Source of the DNA: Formosa sp. Hel3_A1_48
Lineage (GTDB): Bacteria; Bacteroidota; Bacteroidia; Flavobacteriales; Flavobacteriaceae
Direction: 5' to 3'
Length of the DNA stretch: 64,000 bases
NCBI RefSeq assembly: GCF_001735715.1
Contig: NZ_CP017259.1
Coordinates: forward strand, 248,001 to 312,000
In this document: piece by piece, positions 1-8,785 of the stretch
How the letters are laid out: each line of letters begins with the position of its first letter
How positions within the stretch are numbered: position 1 is the stretch's first letter
The notes under the pieces: model-generated
Databases searched by the model: none
Seen by the model: only the letters and a program-made list of their open reading frames with translations
Told to the model about the DNA's origin: nothing
Made by a program: the position numbers and the translations under genes

Positions 1-2325
1 TCTGCTGAATAATTGGTTTCGATACAATAATACCAAATTACTTCCAGGAGCAAACCACCATTCAAAATTAATATCTAAGTTCCATATGTTGAAGTTTGTA
101 TCAGGATCAAAATCCAATAAAGAAAAGTCTGATGGAGTTCGTTCTCCATTTTCATTAAGGCTAAACAGAATGTGATCGTATTTGGCTCTGCTCCAATAGT
201 TTCTTAGTTTTAAGTTGATCCATTTTTTACTATCAAAAAAGTAGTTGAAATCAATGTTGTTTTCTACCGTACGGATATCTCTTCTCCCAAAATAAATGTC
301 ATCGTTTATGGATTGAAGAAATCCAACATCGTCTGTTACTTGAAGGTGGTTGGACTTTAGTGATAATGAGAATTGCTCTGAAAAGCGATAAAGCGTAGAA
401 ACATTAATTCTGTTTCGAGACCAATTTTCATCATAATCCTCATTAAAATAAGCAAAATTATTCCATTGAATTTTATATGAGAAGTCCTTGTTTTTATTGG
501 ACTGTACACCCAGCTTTACTTGAAAATTCTCTGGCTCAAGAACAAAACGGTTATAGACTCTAGGTTCATCAAAATTTTTAGTAATGGATTTGTAGGCAAA
601 ATCAGCCTCAAAAACCATTAAATTTTGTGTTGAGAAATCGTTTCCAAACCTCAAGCCCCAAAACTTTCTATCAAAAGAGTGAAAGGTACGCGTGTCGTTA
701 AATCTTAAGTAGTTGCTATACTTTCTTAGAAAACCATACTCATTAAGGATTTGATAGCTTATTCGTGCAGCATAACTTTGATGATCTATAAAATTAAAAT
801 ACCCCAATTCATTTTGTTTGTAATGTTTGTCAACACCCCACCAACTGATATTGTATCTAAAATTTCCCTTTAACTCACTTAGGCTAATCCCCGATCTAAA
901 TCCGTTATCATTGTTATTTTTAGGTGTTTTACTGCCAAAAGCTTTTATCTTAATATTGAAGTCTCTGTTGTCATCAAACAAGTCTGCTACAAAAGCTACA
1001 TTGTTGCCATACAAACCATCACTTCCAGTTTTGTTGGTGTTGAGCAAACTTACCGATGAGTAGTCATTCAACAGTTGTTGAGATAATGAAAGAACGTTGT
1101 AATTCACCAAAGGCTGAATGGTTTGTCTTCTTCTTTCATATGATGACAGATTTTCGATTTCAGCATCTACTTTATTGGTAATGGCGTTAAGAAAACCTAT
1201 ACTTAGATTTTTGCTTGTTGTTCCAGTAACCTTAACTGTGTTTAATAGTTGTGGGGTCCTATCAAGATTATATATTTGCTCATCGTCGTCTAATAAATCA
1301 TCTCCTACCGACACTTTTTCTCCAATCCTTCGGCTGTAAAAAAACGATCCACCGCCCATACCCCCATCTGCAATTTCGAACAAGGTTGCACCTTCAGTAA
1401 AAAAGGCCCTATTTTCAGAAAACTGTTGCTCGAATGGGCCTAAATTAAGTTCTACATTATCAAAGGCAACTTGGCCAAAATCTGGAATTAGAGACGCATC
1501 TAACGTAAAACTACTGCTCAATCCATATTTTATGTCCATTCCAGCCGTATAAGAAGACGCTGATCTTGCTCCTTTTTGAAGATTTATGGATGACTGAACA
1601 TAGGGGTAGAAAAACAGCCTTATAGGGGGGCTAATATTCTCAATTCCTGTAAGGGTTCCATTATACTCATGATATTTTAATTCGTTGGCATTAACGGGAC
1701 TCCACACGTAAGTCTCATCCAAACTTTGAATTTTTCTCCCAAAGTTCAAACCCCATAGTTGCACCTCTTTTTCAGGAAAGCGAAGTGCACTGTAGGGAAT
1801 TACCATTTCCAAACTCCAACTATCTGAATTGTAATGCACCTTAGCATCAAAAACTGTGTCATATAAAAAATCGTCAGACCCAATGGGACCTGAAGAATAT
1901 ACATCACCAACTGTACCTGCACTGGTGATTTGAAACCCAAAAAAATTCAAATCGTCATTATATGTATTTAGGGTTACAAAAAAAGTCTCCGCATTTACAT
2001 TCCAGATATCATCCCGCTGACTAAACTGTTTGGGCATCTTGTCGGGATTTGGATGATTAAGAATTGCACCTATATAAATAGCATTGTGGTCGTATCCAAC
2101 ATATGCTGTTGTATTAAATTCTACAGGTATTTTGTTGCCATGACGCGTTTCTGGCCAAATCAAAGTGAAATCAGTAGCAGGGTTTAAATTGTTCCAAATT
2201 TCTTCAGAAAGTATCCCATCAATTACGGGAGGATTTTTTATAGGAGATGCTTCTAAATTCTTGCGTACTTGAGCTTGAATAATAACATGAAAAATTAAAA
2301 AAACCGAAAGAAATAAATACCTCAC
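1..2325 (-). CDS. DUF5916-type secreted protein with N-terminal CBM9-like domain (partial, 3' end outside window)
   Basis: The minus-strand frame is open from about 2382 to position 1, so the C-terminus is missing. The translation starts with a hydrophobic signal peptide ending around IIQAQ. A CBM9/DOMON-like segment follows (NPPVIDGILSEEIW near the N-terminus), then a long region rich in alternating aromatic residues resembling the outer-membrane barrel of DUF5916 proteins. The family is common in Bacteroidetes and its function is poorly known. I chose the GTG at 2325 because the signal peptide begins there and a TAATTTTG box lies just upstream. An in-frame ATG at 2382 would add 19 residues before the signal peptide and place that box inside the gene. 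The gene ends the cluster on the left and need not belong to the PUL. Confidence 0.75.
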   Translation of the reverse strand, partial: MRYLFLSVFLIFHVIIQAQVRKNLEASPIKNPPVIDGILSEEIWNNLNPATDFTLIWPETRHGNKIPVEFNTTAYVGYDHNAIYIGAILNHPNPDKMPKQFSQRDDIWNVNAETFFVTLNTYNDDLNFFGFQITSAGTVGDVYSSGPIGSDDFLYDTVFDAKVHYNSDSWSLEMVIPYSALRFPEKEVQLWGLNFGRKIQSLDETYVWSPVNANELKYHEYNGTLTGIENISPPIRLFFYPYVQSSINLQKGARSASSYTAGMDIKYGLSSSFTLDASLIPDFGQVAFDNVELNLGPFEQQFSENRAFFTEGATLFEIADGGMGGGSFFYSRRIGEKVSVGDDLLDDDEQIYNLDRTPQLLNTVKVTGTTSKNLSIGFLNAITNKVDAEIENLSSYERRRQTIQPLVNYNVLSLSQQLLNDYSSVSLLNTNKTGSDGLYGNNVAFVADLFDDNRDFNIKIKAFGSKTPKNNNDNGFRSGISLSELKGNFRYNISWWGVDKHYKQNELGYFNFIDHQSYAARISYQILNEYGFLRKYSNYLRFNDTRTFHSFDRKFWGLRFGNDFSTQNLMVFEADFAYKSITKNFDEPRVYNRFVLEPENFQVKLGVQSNKNKDFSYKIQWNNFAYFNEDYDENWSRNRINVSTLYRFSEQFSLSLKSNHLQVTDDVGFLQSINDDIYFGRRDIRTVENNIDFNYFFDSKKWINLKLRNYWSRAKYDHILFSLNENGERTPSDFSLLDFDPDTNFNIWNLDINFEWWFAPGSNLVLLYRNQLFSR

Positions 2326-2346
2326 TAATATCTTATGATTAGGTGT

Positions 2347-2354
2347 CAAAATTA
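2347..2354 (-). promoter_or_regulatory. Candidate -7 box (TAATTTTG) for the DUF5916-type gene
   Basis: On the minus strand this reads TAATTTTG, a full match to the Bacteroidetes TAnnTTTG -7 consensus, about 22 bases before the GTG start at 2325. No good -33 TTG is visible at the usual spacing, so the call is tentative. Confidence 0.35.
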
Positions 2355-2514
2355 AACAAACAACAGTAGAATACTTAATCATTTATTAACCAAATATAAT
2401 ACTGATTTATCTATGTTTTATGTTACACTTATGTTATGGTAAATATTTAAACCTTTTTGACTAATTTTCAGGAAATATGAGCTTTGTGTTGTGAAATTAG
2501 TTTTAAATAAAAAA

Positions 2515-3564
2515 CTATTCCGTTTTTAAGTCCATCACCGTTCTAAAACCCAAATGTTCTAAAGACGTATTTGGATCGGTGGCCATTCTTGAAGATACTC
2601 TGTAACTGGCACAATAGGAGGCATTGCATAAAAAAGAACCACCTCTAATCACACGCTCATCTATATACGGATTATTAGGATTAAAGGCCTCATTAGGTCC
2701 TTTCGGATTATTAGTTATTGAATTTTCTTTACAGTATTGATAGTACTGACTGCTATACCAATCACTAGTCCATTCCCATACGTTGCCAGAAATTTCATAA
2801 AGCCCATAACCGTTTGGAGGATAGGTTTTGATCGGTGCACTTTTTTCAAAGCCATCGGCTTGGGTATTATCCACAGGGAACTCCCCTTCCCAGCTGTTGA
2901 CATAGGATGATAATTTATCCGTTAAATCGCCCCAAAAATAAATCTTATCGCGCTTACCACCACGAGCTGCAAATTCCCACTCTGCTTCAGTGGGTAATCG
3001 CCTACCAACCCAATTACAATAAGCCATGGCGTCTTCATAGGATACATGAACAACAGGGTGATTATCTTTTTCATCTATACTGCTTCCCTTCCCTTCTGGT
3101 TGTTTCCAATTGGCCCCATTAGTCCATCGCCACCATTGCGAAAAGTCATAGAGATTAGGTACCGATTCTTTTGTTTTTTTAAACAAAAGAGATCCTGGTA
3201 ATAAAAGTGAATCCTGAGGCTTTGGGGTGCCTGGAGGCAATTGTTGTTTGATTAAATCCCAATCCACTGGTCGCTCTGCGGTTGTTATATAATTTGTTGC
3301 TTCAATGAATTTAGAAAACTGTGCATTGGTGACTTCGGTCTCGTCCATATAAAACCCATCCACCTTTACTGTGTGTTTGGGCTTTTCGTGGGGTAGTGCC
3401 ATACGATCGCCATCAGAAGCCCCCATGTCATAAATACCGCCAGAAATCCAAACCATACCGGGGATTTGTTGTCTATTAGTTGAAATGGTTTCGAATTGAT
3501 TTGATTGTTTACAACCAACTAATGAGGTGATAAATAAACCGATTAAAAATAATCTTTTGTGCAT
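2515..3564 (-). CDS. Lipoprotein formylglycine-generating enzyme (sulfatase-modifying factor, SUMF1 family)
   Basis: FGE oxidises the cysteine of the C-x-P-x-R motif in type I sulfatases to C-alpha-formylglycine, the catalytic residue. The C-terminal part has the family pattern GGSFLCNASYC (Cys313 and Cys318 from the start used here), the spacing of the copper-binding active-site pair of aerobic FGEs. GNVWEWTSDWY and the closing LGFRT also match. Related lipoproteins such as GldJ/GldK share the fold but not, as far as I recall, this cysteine pair. I chose the ATG at 3564 because it directly begins a lipoprotein signal (MHKRLFL... SLVGC) and leaves 4 bases after galE; a longer frame to 3624 would overlap galE. 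The gene is probably co-transcribed with galE. All six sulfatases in the window have the cysteine form this enzyme acts on. A periplasmic membrane-anchored location is inferred from the lipobox. Confidence 0.88.
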   Translation of the reverse strand: MHKRLFLIGLFITSLVGCKQSNQFETISTNRQQIPGMVWISGGIYDMGASDGDRMALPHEKPKHTVKVDGFYMDETEVTNAQFSKFIEATNYITTAERPVDWDLIKQQLPPGTPKPQDSLLLPGSLLFKKTKESVPNLYDFSQWWRWTNGANWKQPEGKGSSIDEKDNHPVVHVSYEDAMAYCNWVGRRLPTEAEWEFAARGGKRDKIYFWGDLTDKLSSYVNSWEGEFPVDNTQADGFEKSAPIKTYPPNGYGLYEISGNVWEWTSDWYSSQYYQYCKENSITNNPKGPNEAFNPNNPYIDERVIRGGSFLCNASYCASYRVSSRMATDPNTSLEHLGFRTVMDLKTE

Positions 3565-3568
3565 AATG

Positions 3569-4606
3569 TTATTTTGCAGTTGTAGTAGCCCTATATTTTT
3601 GTTCCCATCGCCACGCTGAGTCAATCATTTCGTCAAGTCCAAGCTCTGCTTTCCAACCTAATTTGTGATGCGCTAAATCTGTTGCAGCAAATAATTGGGG
3701 GACATCACCTGGTCGTCGACCAACAATTTCATAATTTAATTTTATCCCCGATACGCGTTCAAAAGATTCGATAACCTCCATGACAGAAAATCCATTTCCA
3801 GTACCCAAATTAAAGGTCTCTAAAGCCTGTTCTTGTTTATTTTCTATTAGTCTAAACAAAGCTTTGACATGTGCTTTGGCCAAATCCACTACATGAATAT
3901 AATCTCGAATTGGTGTACCGTCTGTTGTATCGTAATCATTACCAAACACCATTAATTTTTCGCGAATGCCTGCTGCAGTTTGTGTAATGTAAGGCATCAG
4001 GTTATTTGGGATTCCATTAGGTAGCTCTCCTATTTCTCCAGATTCATGAGCACCAATTGGGTTAAAATAACGTAAAGAAATAGCAGAGAAATCAGTATAA
4101 GCTTTGGAAAAATCCTCTAAAATTTCCTCAGCCATTTTTTTTGTATTCCCATAAGGAGAAAAAGGGCGTTGGGTCTGATTATTTTCTGTAATAGGTAAGG
4201 ACTTTGGATTACCATACACAGTTGCTGATGAAGAAAAAATAAAGTTCTGAATTCCATTTTCATGTTGTGCCTTAAGTGTATTCAGCAAAGAATATAAATT
4301 ATTTTGATAATAATCTAACGGTTTTTGAACGGACTCACCAACGGCTTTGTGCGCTGCAAAGTGAATCACTCCAAAAGCATTTTTATGTTTTAAAATCACC
4401 TGACTGGTATGATTTACATCTTTAAGATCTACTTGCTCAAAAACGGGACGTACGCCTGTAATCGATTCAATACGACCTATAGTGTCTTGCGATGAGTTGG
4501 ATAAATCATCAAAAATAACCACTTGAAAATTATTCTTTATGAGTTCTATTACAGTGTGAGATCCAATGTAGCCGCAACCCCCTGTAACTATAATTTTTTT
4601 ATTCAT
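3569..4606 (-). CDS. galE: UDP-glucose 4-epimerase
   Basis: GalE interconverts UDP-galactose and UDP-glucose with bound NAD, the last step of the Leloir pathway. The 345-residue product has the N-terminal Rossmann glycine motif GGCGYIGSHT, the SSSATVYG segment and the catalytic Y-x-x-x-K (YGNTK); its length is normal for the family. It is transcribed divergently from the GntR-type regulator and galM-galK-galT, with a 90-base shared region holding a palindromic operator candidate. The FGE gene follows 4 bases downstream, tying galactose metabolism to sulfatase activation in one transcript. Confidence 0.95.
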   Translation of the reverse strand: MNKKIIVTGGCGYIGSHTVIELIKNNFQVVIFDDLSNSSQDTIGRIESITGVRPVFEQVDLKDVNHTSQVILKHKNAFGVIHFAAHKAVGESVQKPLDYYQNNLYSLLNTLKAQHENGIQNFIFSSSATVYGNPKSLPITENNQTQRPFSPYGNTKKMAEEILEDFSKAYTDFSAISLRYFNPIGAHESGEIGELPNGIPNNLMPYITQTAAGIREKLMVFGNDYDTTDGTPIRDYIHVVDLAKAHVKALFRLIENKQEQALETFNLGTGNGFSVMEVIESFERVSGIKLNYEIVGRRPGDVPQLFAATDLAHHKLGWKAELGLDEMIDSAWRWEQKYRATTTAK

Positions 4607-4629
4607 GTTCTGTTCTAATTTTAAAAATA

Positions 4630-4637
4630 CAAATGTA
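4630..4637 (-). promoter_or_regulatory. Candidate galE -7 box (TACATTTG)
   Basis: On the minus strand this reads TACATTTG, matching TAnnTTTG, 23 bases upstream of the galE ATG. The palindrome at 4640-4670 lies directly upstream, over the -33 and spacer region, so a bound repressor would block galE. Confidence 0.45.
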
Positions 4638-4639
4638 CA

Positions 4640-4670
4640 AAAAACATACTAGTTCGTACTAGTTGTTTTT
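4640..4670. promoter_or_regulatory. Palindromic operator candidate between galE and the GntR-type regulator
   Basis: The core is ACTAGT-TCGT-ACTAGT (4648-4663), extended on both sides by AAAAACA and TGTTTTT with a one-base offset. It also reads as a direct repeat of TACTAGTT spaced by 2 bases. It overlaps the -33 positions of both divergent promoters, as expected for an operator of the adjacent GntR-type regulator. Binding is inferred. Confidence 0.55.
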
Positions 4671-4692
4671 TAATTTCTTTATTATATATTTG
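4663..4692 (+). promoter_or_regulatory. Promoter of the gntR-galMKT operon (TTG-N19-TATATTTG)
   Basis: A TTG at 4663-4665 and TATATTTG at 4685-4692 are separated by 19 bases, an excellent match to the Bacteroidetes housekeeping promoter. Initiation would fall about 4698, at or after the first ATG (4697). This favours translation from the second ATG at 4718, or a leaderless message. Confidence 0.55.
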
Positions 4693-4696
4693 TAAC

Positions 4697-5695
4697 ATGT
4701 CTTTTGCAAAAAAACAAATGAATTCAAAGGTACCGAAATATAAGCAAATTATTAGTTTTGTAGAGAATGCTATAATCATTGGTGAACTTAAAATTGGAGA
4801 CCAGTTACCTTCTTTAAATGATCTTAGAAACAAATTCAAACTCTCCAGAGACACTGTAATTACTGCTTTCAACGAGTTGAAAGCTCGCGGGGTGATTTAT
4901 TCTGTTGTTGGCAAGGGGTATTATGTAAAAACAACAGATATTAAAGTACAAGTTAAAATTCTTCTTTTATTTGATGAATTGAATTCTTTTAAAGAAGATC
5001 TTTATAATTCATTTTTAGAAGAACTCGAGGACGATTATCAAGTCGATATTTTTTTTCATCATTTCAATTTTGATTTGTTTAAAAAAATAATTGATGAAAG
5101 TGCAGGAAATTATGGGTACTATGTCATTATGCCTGCTAATTTTTCTGGGATTGCTCAGATTCTTGAACCTTTGCCCAAGAATAAAACCTATATTTTAGAT
5201 CAAACTCAGGAAACACTCAGTCATTTCCCTTCAATTTATCAAAATTTTGAGAACTATATCTATGAAGGTTTAACCGTGTTATATAAAAATATTAGACGCT
5301 ATAAAAAACTAATATTAATATACGATGCGAACAAACAACCTCGAGGGATAAAAAGTGGATTTGAATTGTTTTGTTCAAGAAATAAAATTAAGCACGGAAT
5401 ACTAGGAGGGGTTGATGATAAAGTGATCCAAAAAGGCGAGGTCTATTTTACCTTGGATGATAGAGATTTAATTATAACCATACAAAAATTAAAACAAACG
5501 TCTTATCAACTTGGGCAAGATATTGGAATAATTTCATTTAATGACACACTCCTCAAAGAAATCTTAGAGGGCGGTATTACCACAATATCAGCAGATTTTA
5601 AATTCATGGGAAGTCATTTGGCAAAAATGCTTAAAAACAATGCTTTAAGTCAAATTGAAAATCCAAAAAAAGTTTTCCTCAGAAAATCGCTATAA
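4697..5695 (+). CDS. GntR-family transcriptional regulator with LacI-type sugar-binding domain
   Basis: Residues about 10-80 form a GntR winged helix-turn-helix (KYKQIISFVENAI, GDQLPSLNDL, LSRDTVITAFNEL, GKGYYV). Residues about 85-332 resemble a periplasmic-binding-protein/LacI effector domain, the architecture of Bacillus AraR. It heads galM-galK-galT (3-base gap to galM) and is divergent from galE, so it is probably a local galactose-responsive repressor acting at the palindrome at 4640-4670. I keep the first ATG, but a good promoter ends 5 bases before it, so the ATG at 4718 (MNSKVPKYK) may be the real start. The ligand is inferred from context only. Confidence 0.85.
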   Translation: MSFAKKQMNSKVPKYKQIISFVENAIIIGELKIGDQLPSLNDLRNKFKLSRDTVITAFNELKARGVIYSVVGKGYYVKTTDIKVQVKILLLFDELNSFKEDLYNSFLEELEDDYQVDIFFHHFNFDLFKKIIDESAGNYGYYVIMPANFSGIAQILEPLPKNKTYILDQTQETLSHFPSIYQNFENYIYEGLTVLYKNIRRYKKLILIYDANKQPRGIKSGFELFCSRNKIKHGILGGVDDKVIQKGEVYFTLDDRDLIITIQKLKQTSYQLGQDIGIISFNDTLLKEILEGGITTISADFKFMGSHLAKMLKNNALSQIENPKKVFLRKSL

Positions 5696-5698
5696 ATC

Positions 5699-6604
5699 AT
5701 GTTTAAGATTCACAAAACTTCTTCTGGAAAAGGGCAAACCCTTCAAATAACAAGCGGTTGTAAAACAACCAAAGCTAACATTAGTTTGAGCAACGGTGGG
5801 AGTTTAGAACAATTGGTAATTGGTAATGAAGAGATTATCACAAACCTTTCACATCTACCCTACAATCATACTTATGCGTCCTCGATTTTATTTCCTTTTG
5901 CAAATCGAATTAAGGACGGTAAATACCGCTTTATGGGTGAAAATTACAACTTAGAGTGTAATGAAACAGCAGGGAATAATGCTTTACACGGCTTGGTTTA
6001 CAATAAAAAATTTAATGTTGTAGAGCAAAATTGTAACTCAAAAAGTGCATTGGTAAGATTGTCATATAATGAAATAGAACCTCATTCTGGTTTTACATTT
6101 TTATTCACAATTAATCTGATTTATAAAATTTCCCTAAACGCCATGACATTAGAAATCGAAATTACAAATACTGACAGAATCCCCTTTCCTTTCACAATTG
6201 GCTGGCATCCTTATTTTGTAATGAATGACACTCAAAGTAGTTTAGAATTTAATAGTACGCAAAAGTTAGAGTCTGATGAACGTAACATTACAACAGGGAT
6301 TACTGTTTTAAAAACTCCAAACCCTCTATATCTTAACAATATGAGTTTAGACGATGCTTTTGTTTTGGAAGATAACAATGTGGCTTTTGACACGCAGAGA
6401 TACCGTGCCAATCTAACCATTTCTGATGAATCAAAATACTTACAACTTTATACACCAAAACACGAAAACGCCATTGCAATTGAACCTATGACTGGAGTAT
6501 CAGATAGTTTTAACAACGGTATTGGCCTGAAAAAATTAAATCCAAAAGAAAAATTTAATATTAAATGGACATTGGACATTTCAATAAAATCAAAAACAAT
6601 ATGA
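5699..6604 (+). CDS. galM: Aldose 1-epimerase (galactose mutarotase)
   Basis: GalM interconverts beta- and alpha-D-galactose so that GalK can act. The 301-residue protein has the family's catalytic pattern: His97 in NNALHGLVY, His170 in GWHPYF and the general-base Glu263 in AIAIEPMTG. There is no signal peptide, so it acts in the cytoplasm on galactose released by the GH2 enzymes and imported by the symporter. It starts 3 bases after the regulator and overlaps galK by ATGA, indicating translational coupling. Confidence 0.9.
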   Translation: MFKIHKTSSGKGQTLQITSGCKTTKANISLSNGGSLEQLVIGNEEIITNLSHLPYNHTYASSILFPFANRIKDGKYRFMGENYNLECNETAGNNALHGLVYNKKFNVVEQNCNSKSALVRLSYNEIEPHSGFTFLFTINLIYKISLNAMTLEIEITNTDRIPFPFTIGWHPYFVMNDTQSSLEFNSTQKLESDERNITTGITVLKTPNPLYLNNMSLDDAFVLEDNNVAFDTQRYRANLTISDESKYLQLYTPKHENAIAIEPMTGVSDSFNNGIGLKKLNPKEKFNIKWTLDISIKSKTI

Positions 6605-7752
6605 GTAAAGAGTTGATACATAACGTGAAAGAGAGTTTTAAAACGCAATTTCATGGAGATCCTTTAATGGTTTTCTCTCCGGGTAGAATTAACTTAATTG
6701 GGGAACACACAGATTATAATGATGGCTTTGTTTTCCCTGCAGCTATTGATTTAGGTATTGTTTTAGCCATAAATAAATCATCATCAAAAACAAGTCGTAT
6801 TTATGCACTAAATAAAAAAGAAAGTCATGAAATTGACTTGAATCAGATTTCACCACAAAAAAATGGTGGATGGCGAAACTATGTGAATGGAGTAATTGGC
6901 GAATTACAAAAACTAGGAATTACTATCGGTAATTTCAATAGTGTTTTTGCTGGTAATATTCCAGGAGGTGCAGGAATGTCTTCCTCTGCAGCCCTTGAAA
7001 ATAGTTTTGTTTATGGGCTGAATAAACTTTATAATTTGGGTTTAAAAAAGAAAGAAATGATTTTAATTTCTCAAAAAGCTGAACACAACTTTGTGGGTGT
7101 TCATTGCGGAATCATGGATCAATACGCTAGTATGTTGGGAAAGAAAAAAAGTGCTTTGTTTTTGGACTGTAGAACCACCAAGTCTGTCCCTTACAAGTTG
7201 AAACTTAAATCATTGAAATTAGTTTTAGTTAATACTAATGTAAAACACGACCTTTCGGAGAGTGCCTATAATAATAGAAGAGCTGTTTGTGAAAAAATAG
7301 CAAACTTGCTAAACGTAAAATCACTCAGAGATACTACAGAAAAGAGCCTCAATCTAATCAAAGATCAAATTTCAAAATCGGATTACAGCAAGGCCCTTTA
7401 TGTCATTCGTGAAAATAAACGGGTAAAAGAATTTGCCAAGGCTATTAAAAAACAGAATGTTAAATTAATGGGGGATCTAATGTACAAAACCCACGAGGGC
7501 CTTTCAAAAAACTATGAAGTCAGCTGTGAAGAATTGGACTTTTTAGTTGAAACAACAAAATCAATGGATTTTGTTTATGGTTCAAGAATGATGGGGGGTG
7601 GTTTTGGTGGTTGCACTATTAACTTAGTAGAACAACAAAATATTGATGATTTTAAAACTACTACAAAACATAAATTTTTGGAAACATTTGGAAAACCCTG
7701 TACAATATATGACGTCAATATTTCAAAAGGAACCCATTTAATTAAGATATAA
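6601..7752 (+). CDS. galK: Galactokinase
   Basis: GalK phosphorylates alpha-D-galactose at C1 with ATP. The GHMP-kinase motifs are clear: GRINLIGEHTDY near residue 30, the phosphate-binding PGGAGMSSSAA, and GGGFGGCTI near the C-terminus. I chose the ATG at 6601 (MSKELIHN) because it overlaps the galM stop as ATGA. An upstream ATG at 6565 would add 12 residues inside galM. The resulting 383 residues match usual galactokinase length. galT follows after 2 bases. Confidence 0.94.
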   Translation: MSKELIHNVKESFKTQFHGDPLMVFSPGRINLIGEHTDYNDGFVFPAAIDLGIVLAINKSSSKTSRIYALNKKESHEIDLNQISPQKNGGWRNYVNGVIGELQKLGITIGNFNSVFAGNIPGGAGMSSSAALENSFVYGLNKLYNLGLKKKEMILISQKAEHNFVGVHCGIMDQYASMLGKKKSALFLDCRTTKSVPYKLKLKSLKLVLVNTNVKHDLSESAYNNRRAVCEKIANLLNVKSLRDTTEKSLNLIKDQISKSDYSKALYVIRENKRVKEFAKAIKKQNVKLMGDLMYKTHEGLSKNYEVSCEELDFLVETTKSMDFVYGSRMMGGGFGGCTINLVEQQNIDDFKTTTKHKFLETFGKPCTIYDVNISKGTHLIKI

Positions 7753-7754
7753 AT

Positions 7755-8774
7755 ATGAATCATTTTCTTAAACACAATTCACACCGCAGGTATAATATTT
7801 TAACTGGAGAATGGATTCTAGTCTCCCCGCACCGATCAAAACGTCCATGGCAAGGTCAAAATGAGACTGTTGCAAAGAGAAAAACCAAAAAATACGACTC
7901 TGAGTGTTATTTATGCCCGGGAAACACCAGAATAAATGGCGAGCAAAATCCAGACTATAATGATGTATTTATTTTTCAAAATGACTTTGCAGCACTAAAA
8001 GAAAATTACATTCCTTACAGTGTTAATGAAGGTTTATTAAAAGCCGAGAGTGAAAGTGGTATTTGCAGAGTGATTTGTTTTAGCCCAGATCACTCTAAAA
8101 GTCTTGCTGATATGAAAGTCTTGGCCATAGCAAAGGTTATTGAAGCGTGGTGTCAACAGTATGAAGAATTAGGGCAAATGGAGAATATCAATTATGTACA
8201 AATTTTTGAAAACAAAGGAGCGGTCATGGGGTGCAGTAATCCACATCCTCATGGACAGATATGGAGTCAGTCTACACTACCCAATGAAATAATAAAAAAA
8301 GACGAGCATCAGCAGAAATATTTCAATACCAATCAGCGAAGCATTTTAAAAGATTATTTAACCCAAGAATTGGATTTGAATGAAAGAGTCATTTATAAAA
8401 ATGATTCTTTTGTTGTACTGACGCCTTTTTGGGCCATGTGGCCATTCGAAACAATGATTTTACCTAAAAAACATTGTCAAAATATAACCCAACTAAGCAA
8501 GGACGAGAAAGTAGATTTTGCTGAAGCAATATCAATAATAACCAAAGCGTATGACAAGCTATTTGATTGTTCGTTTCCCTATTCAAGTGGTATTCACCAA
8601 GCACCAACTAACAATAAAAATAACAACCACTGGCATTGGCACATGAGTTTTTATCCCCCTCTGCTTAGAAGTGCAACCGTAAAAAAATTCATGGTTGGTT
8701 ATGAAATGTTTGGGATGCCACAAAGAGATATCACAGCAGAACAAGCAGCAAGAAGACTTCGAAGTTTGATTTAA
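7755..8774 (+). CDS. galT: Galactose-1-phosphate uridylyltransferase
   Basis: GalT transfers UMP from UDP-glucose to galactose-1-phosphate, completing the Leloir set with galE, galK and galM. The active-site triad His164-Pro-His166 followed by GQ (NPHPHGQIW) is intact, and the CYLCPG cysteines (51, 54) and His113 correspond to the structural zinc ligands of the E. coli enzyme. Length (339) is typical. It is the last gene of the gntR-galMKT run and converges on the symporter gene with 11 bases between stops. Confidence 0.94.
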   Translation: MNHFLKHNSHRRYNILTGEWILVSPHRSKRPWQGQNETVAKRKTKKYDSECYLCPGNTRINGEQNPDYNDVFIFQNDFAALKENYIPYSVNEGLLKAESESGICRVICFSPDHSKSLADMKVLAIAKVIEAWCQQYEELGQMENINYVQIFENKGAVMGCSNPHPHGQIWSQSTLPNEIIKKDEHQQKYFNTNQRSILKDYLTQELDLNERVIYKNDSFVVLTPFWAMWPFETMILPKKHCQNITQLSKDEKVDFAEAISIITKAYDKLFDCSFPYSSGIHQAPTNNKNNNHWHWHMSFYPPLLRSATVKKFMVGYEMFGMPQRDITAEQAARRLRSLI

Positions 8775-8785
8775 TTTTAATATTT

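Noticed and set aside
2515-3564. FGE-like protein as a gliding-motility lipoprotein (GldJ/GldK type)
   Set aside because: The catalytic cysteine pair with correct spacing is intact, and the gene is linked to galE within a sulfatase-rich PUL.
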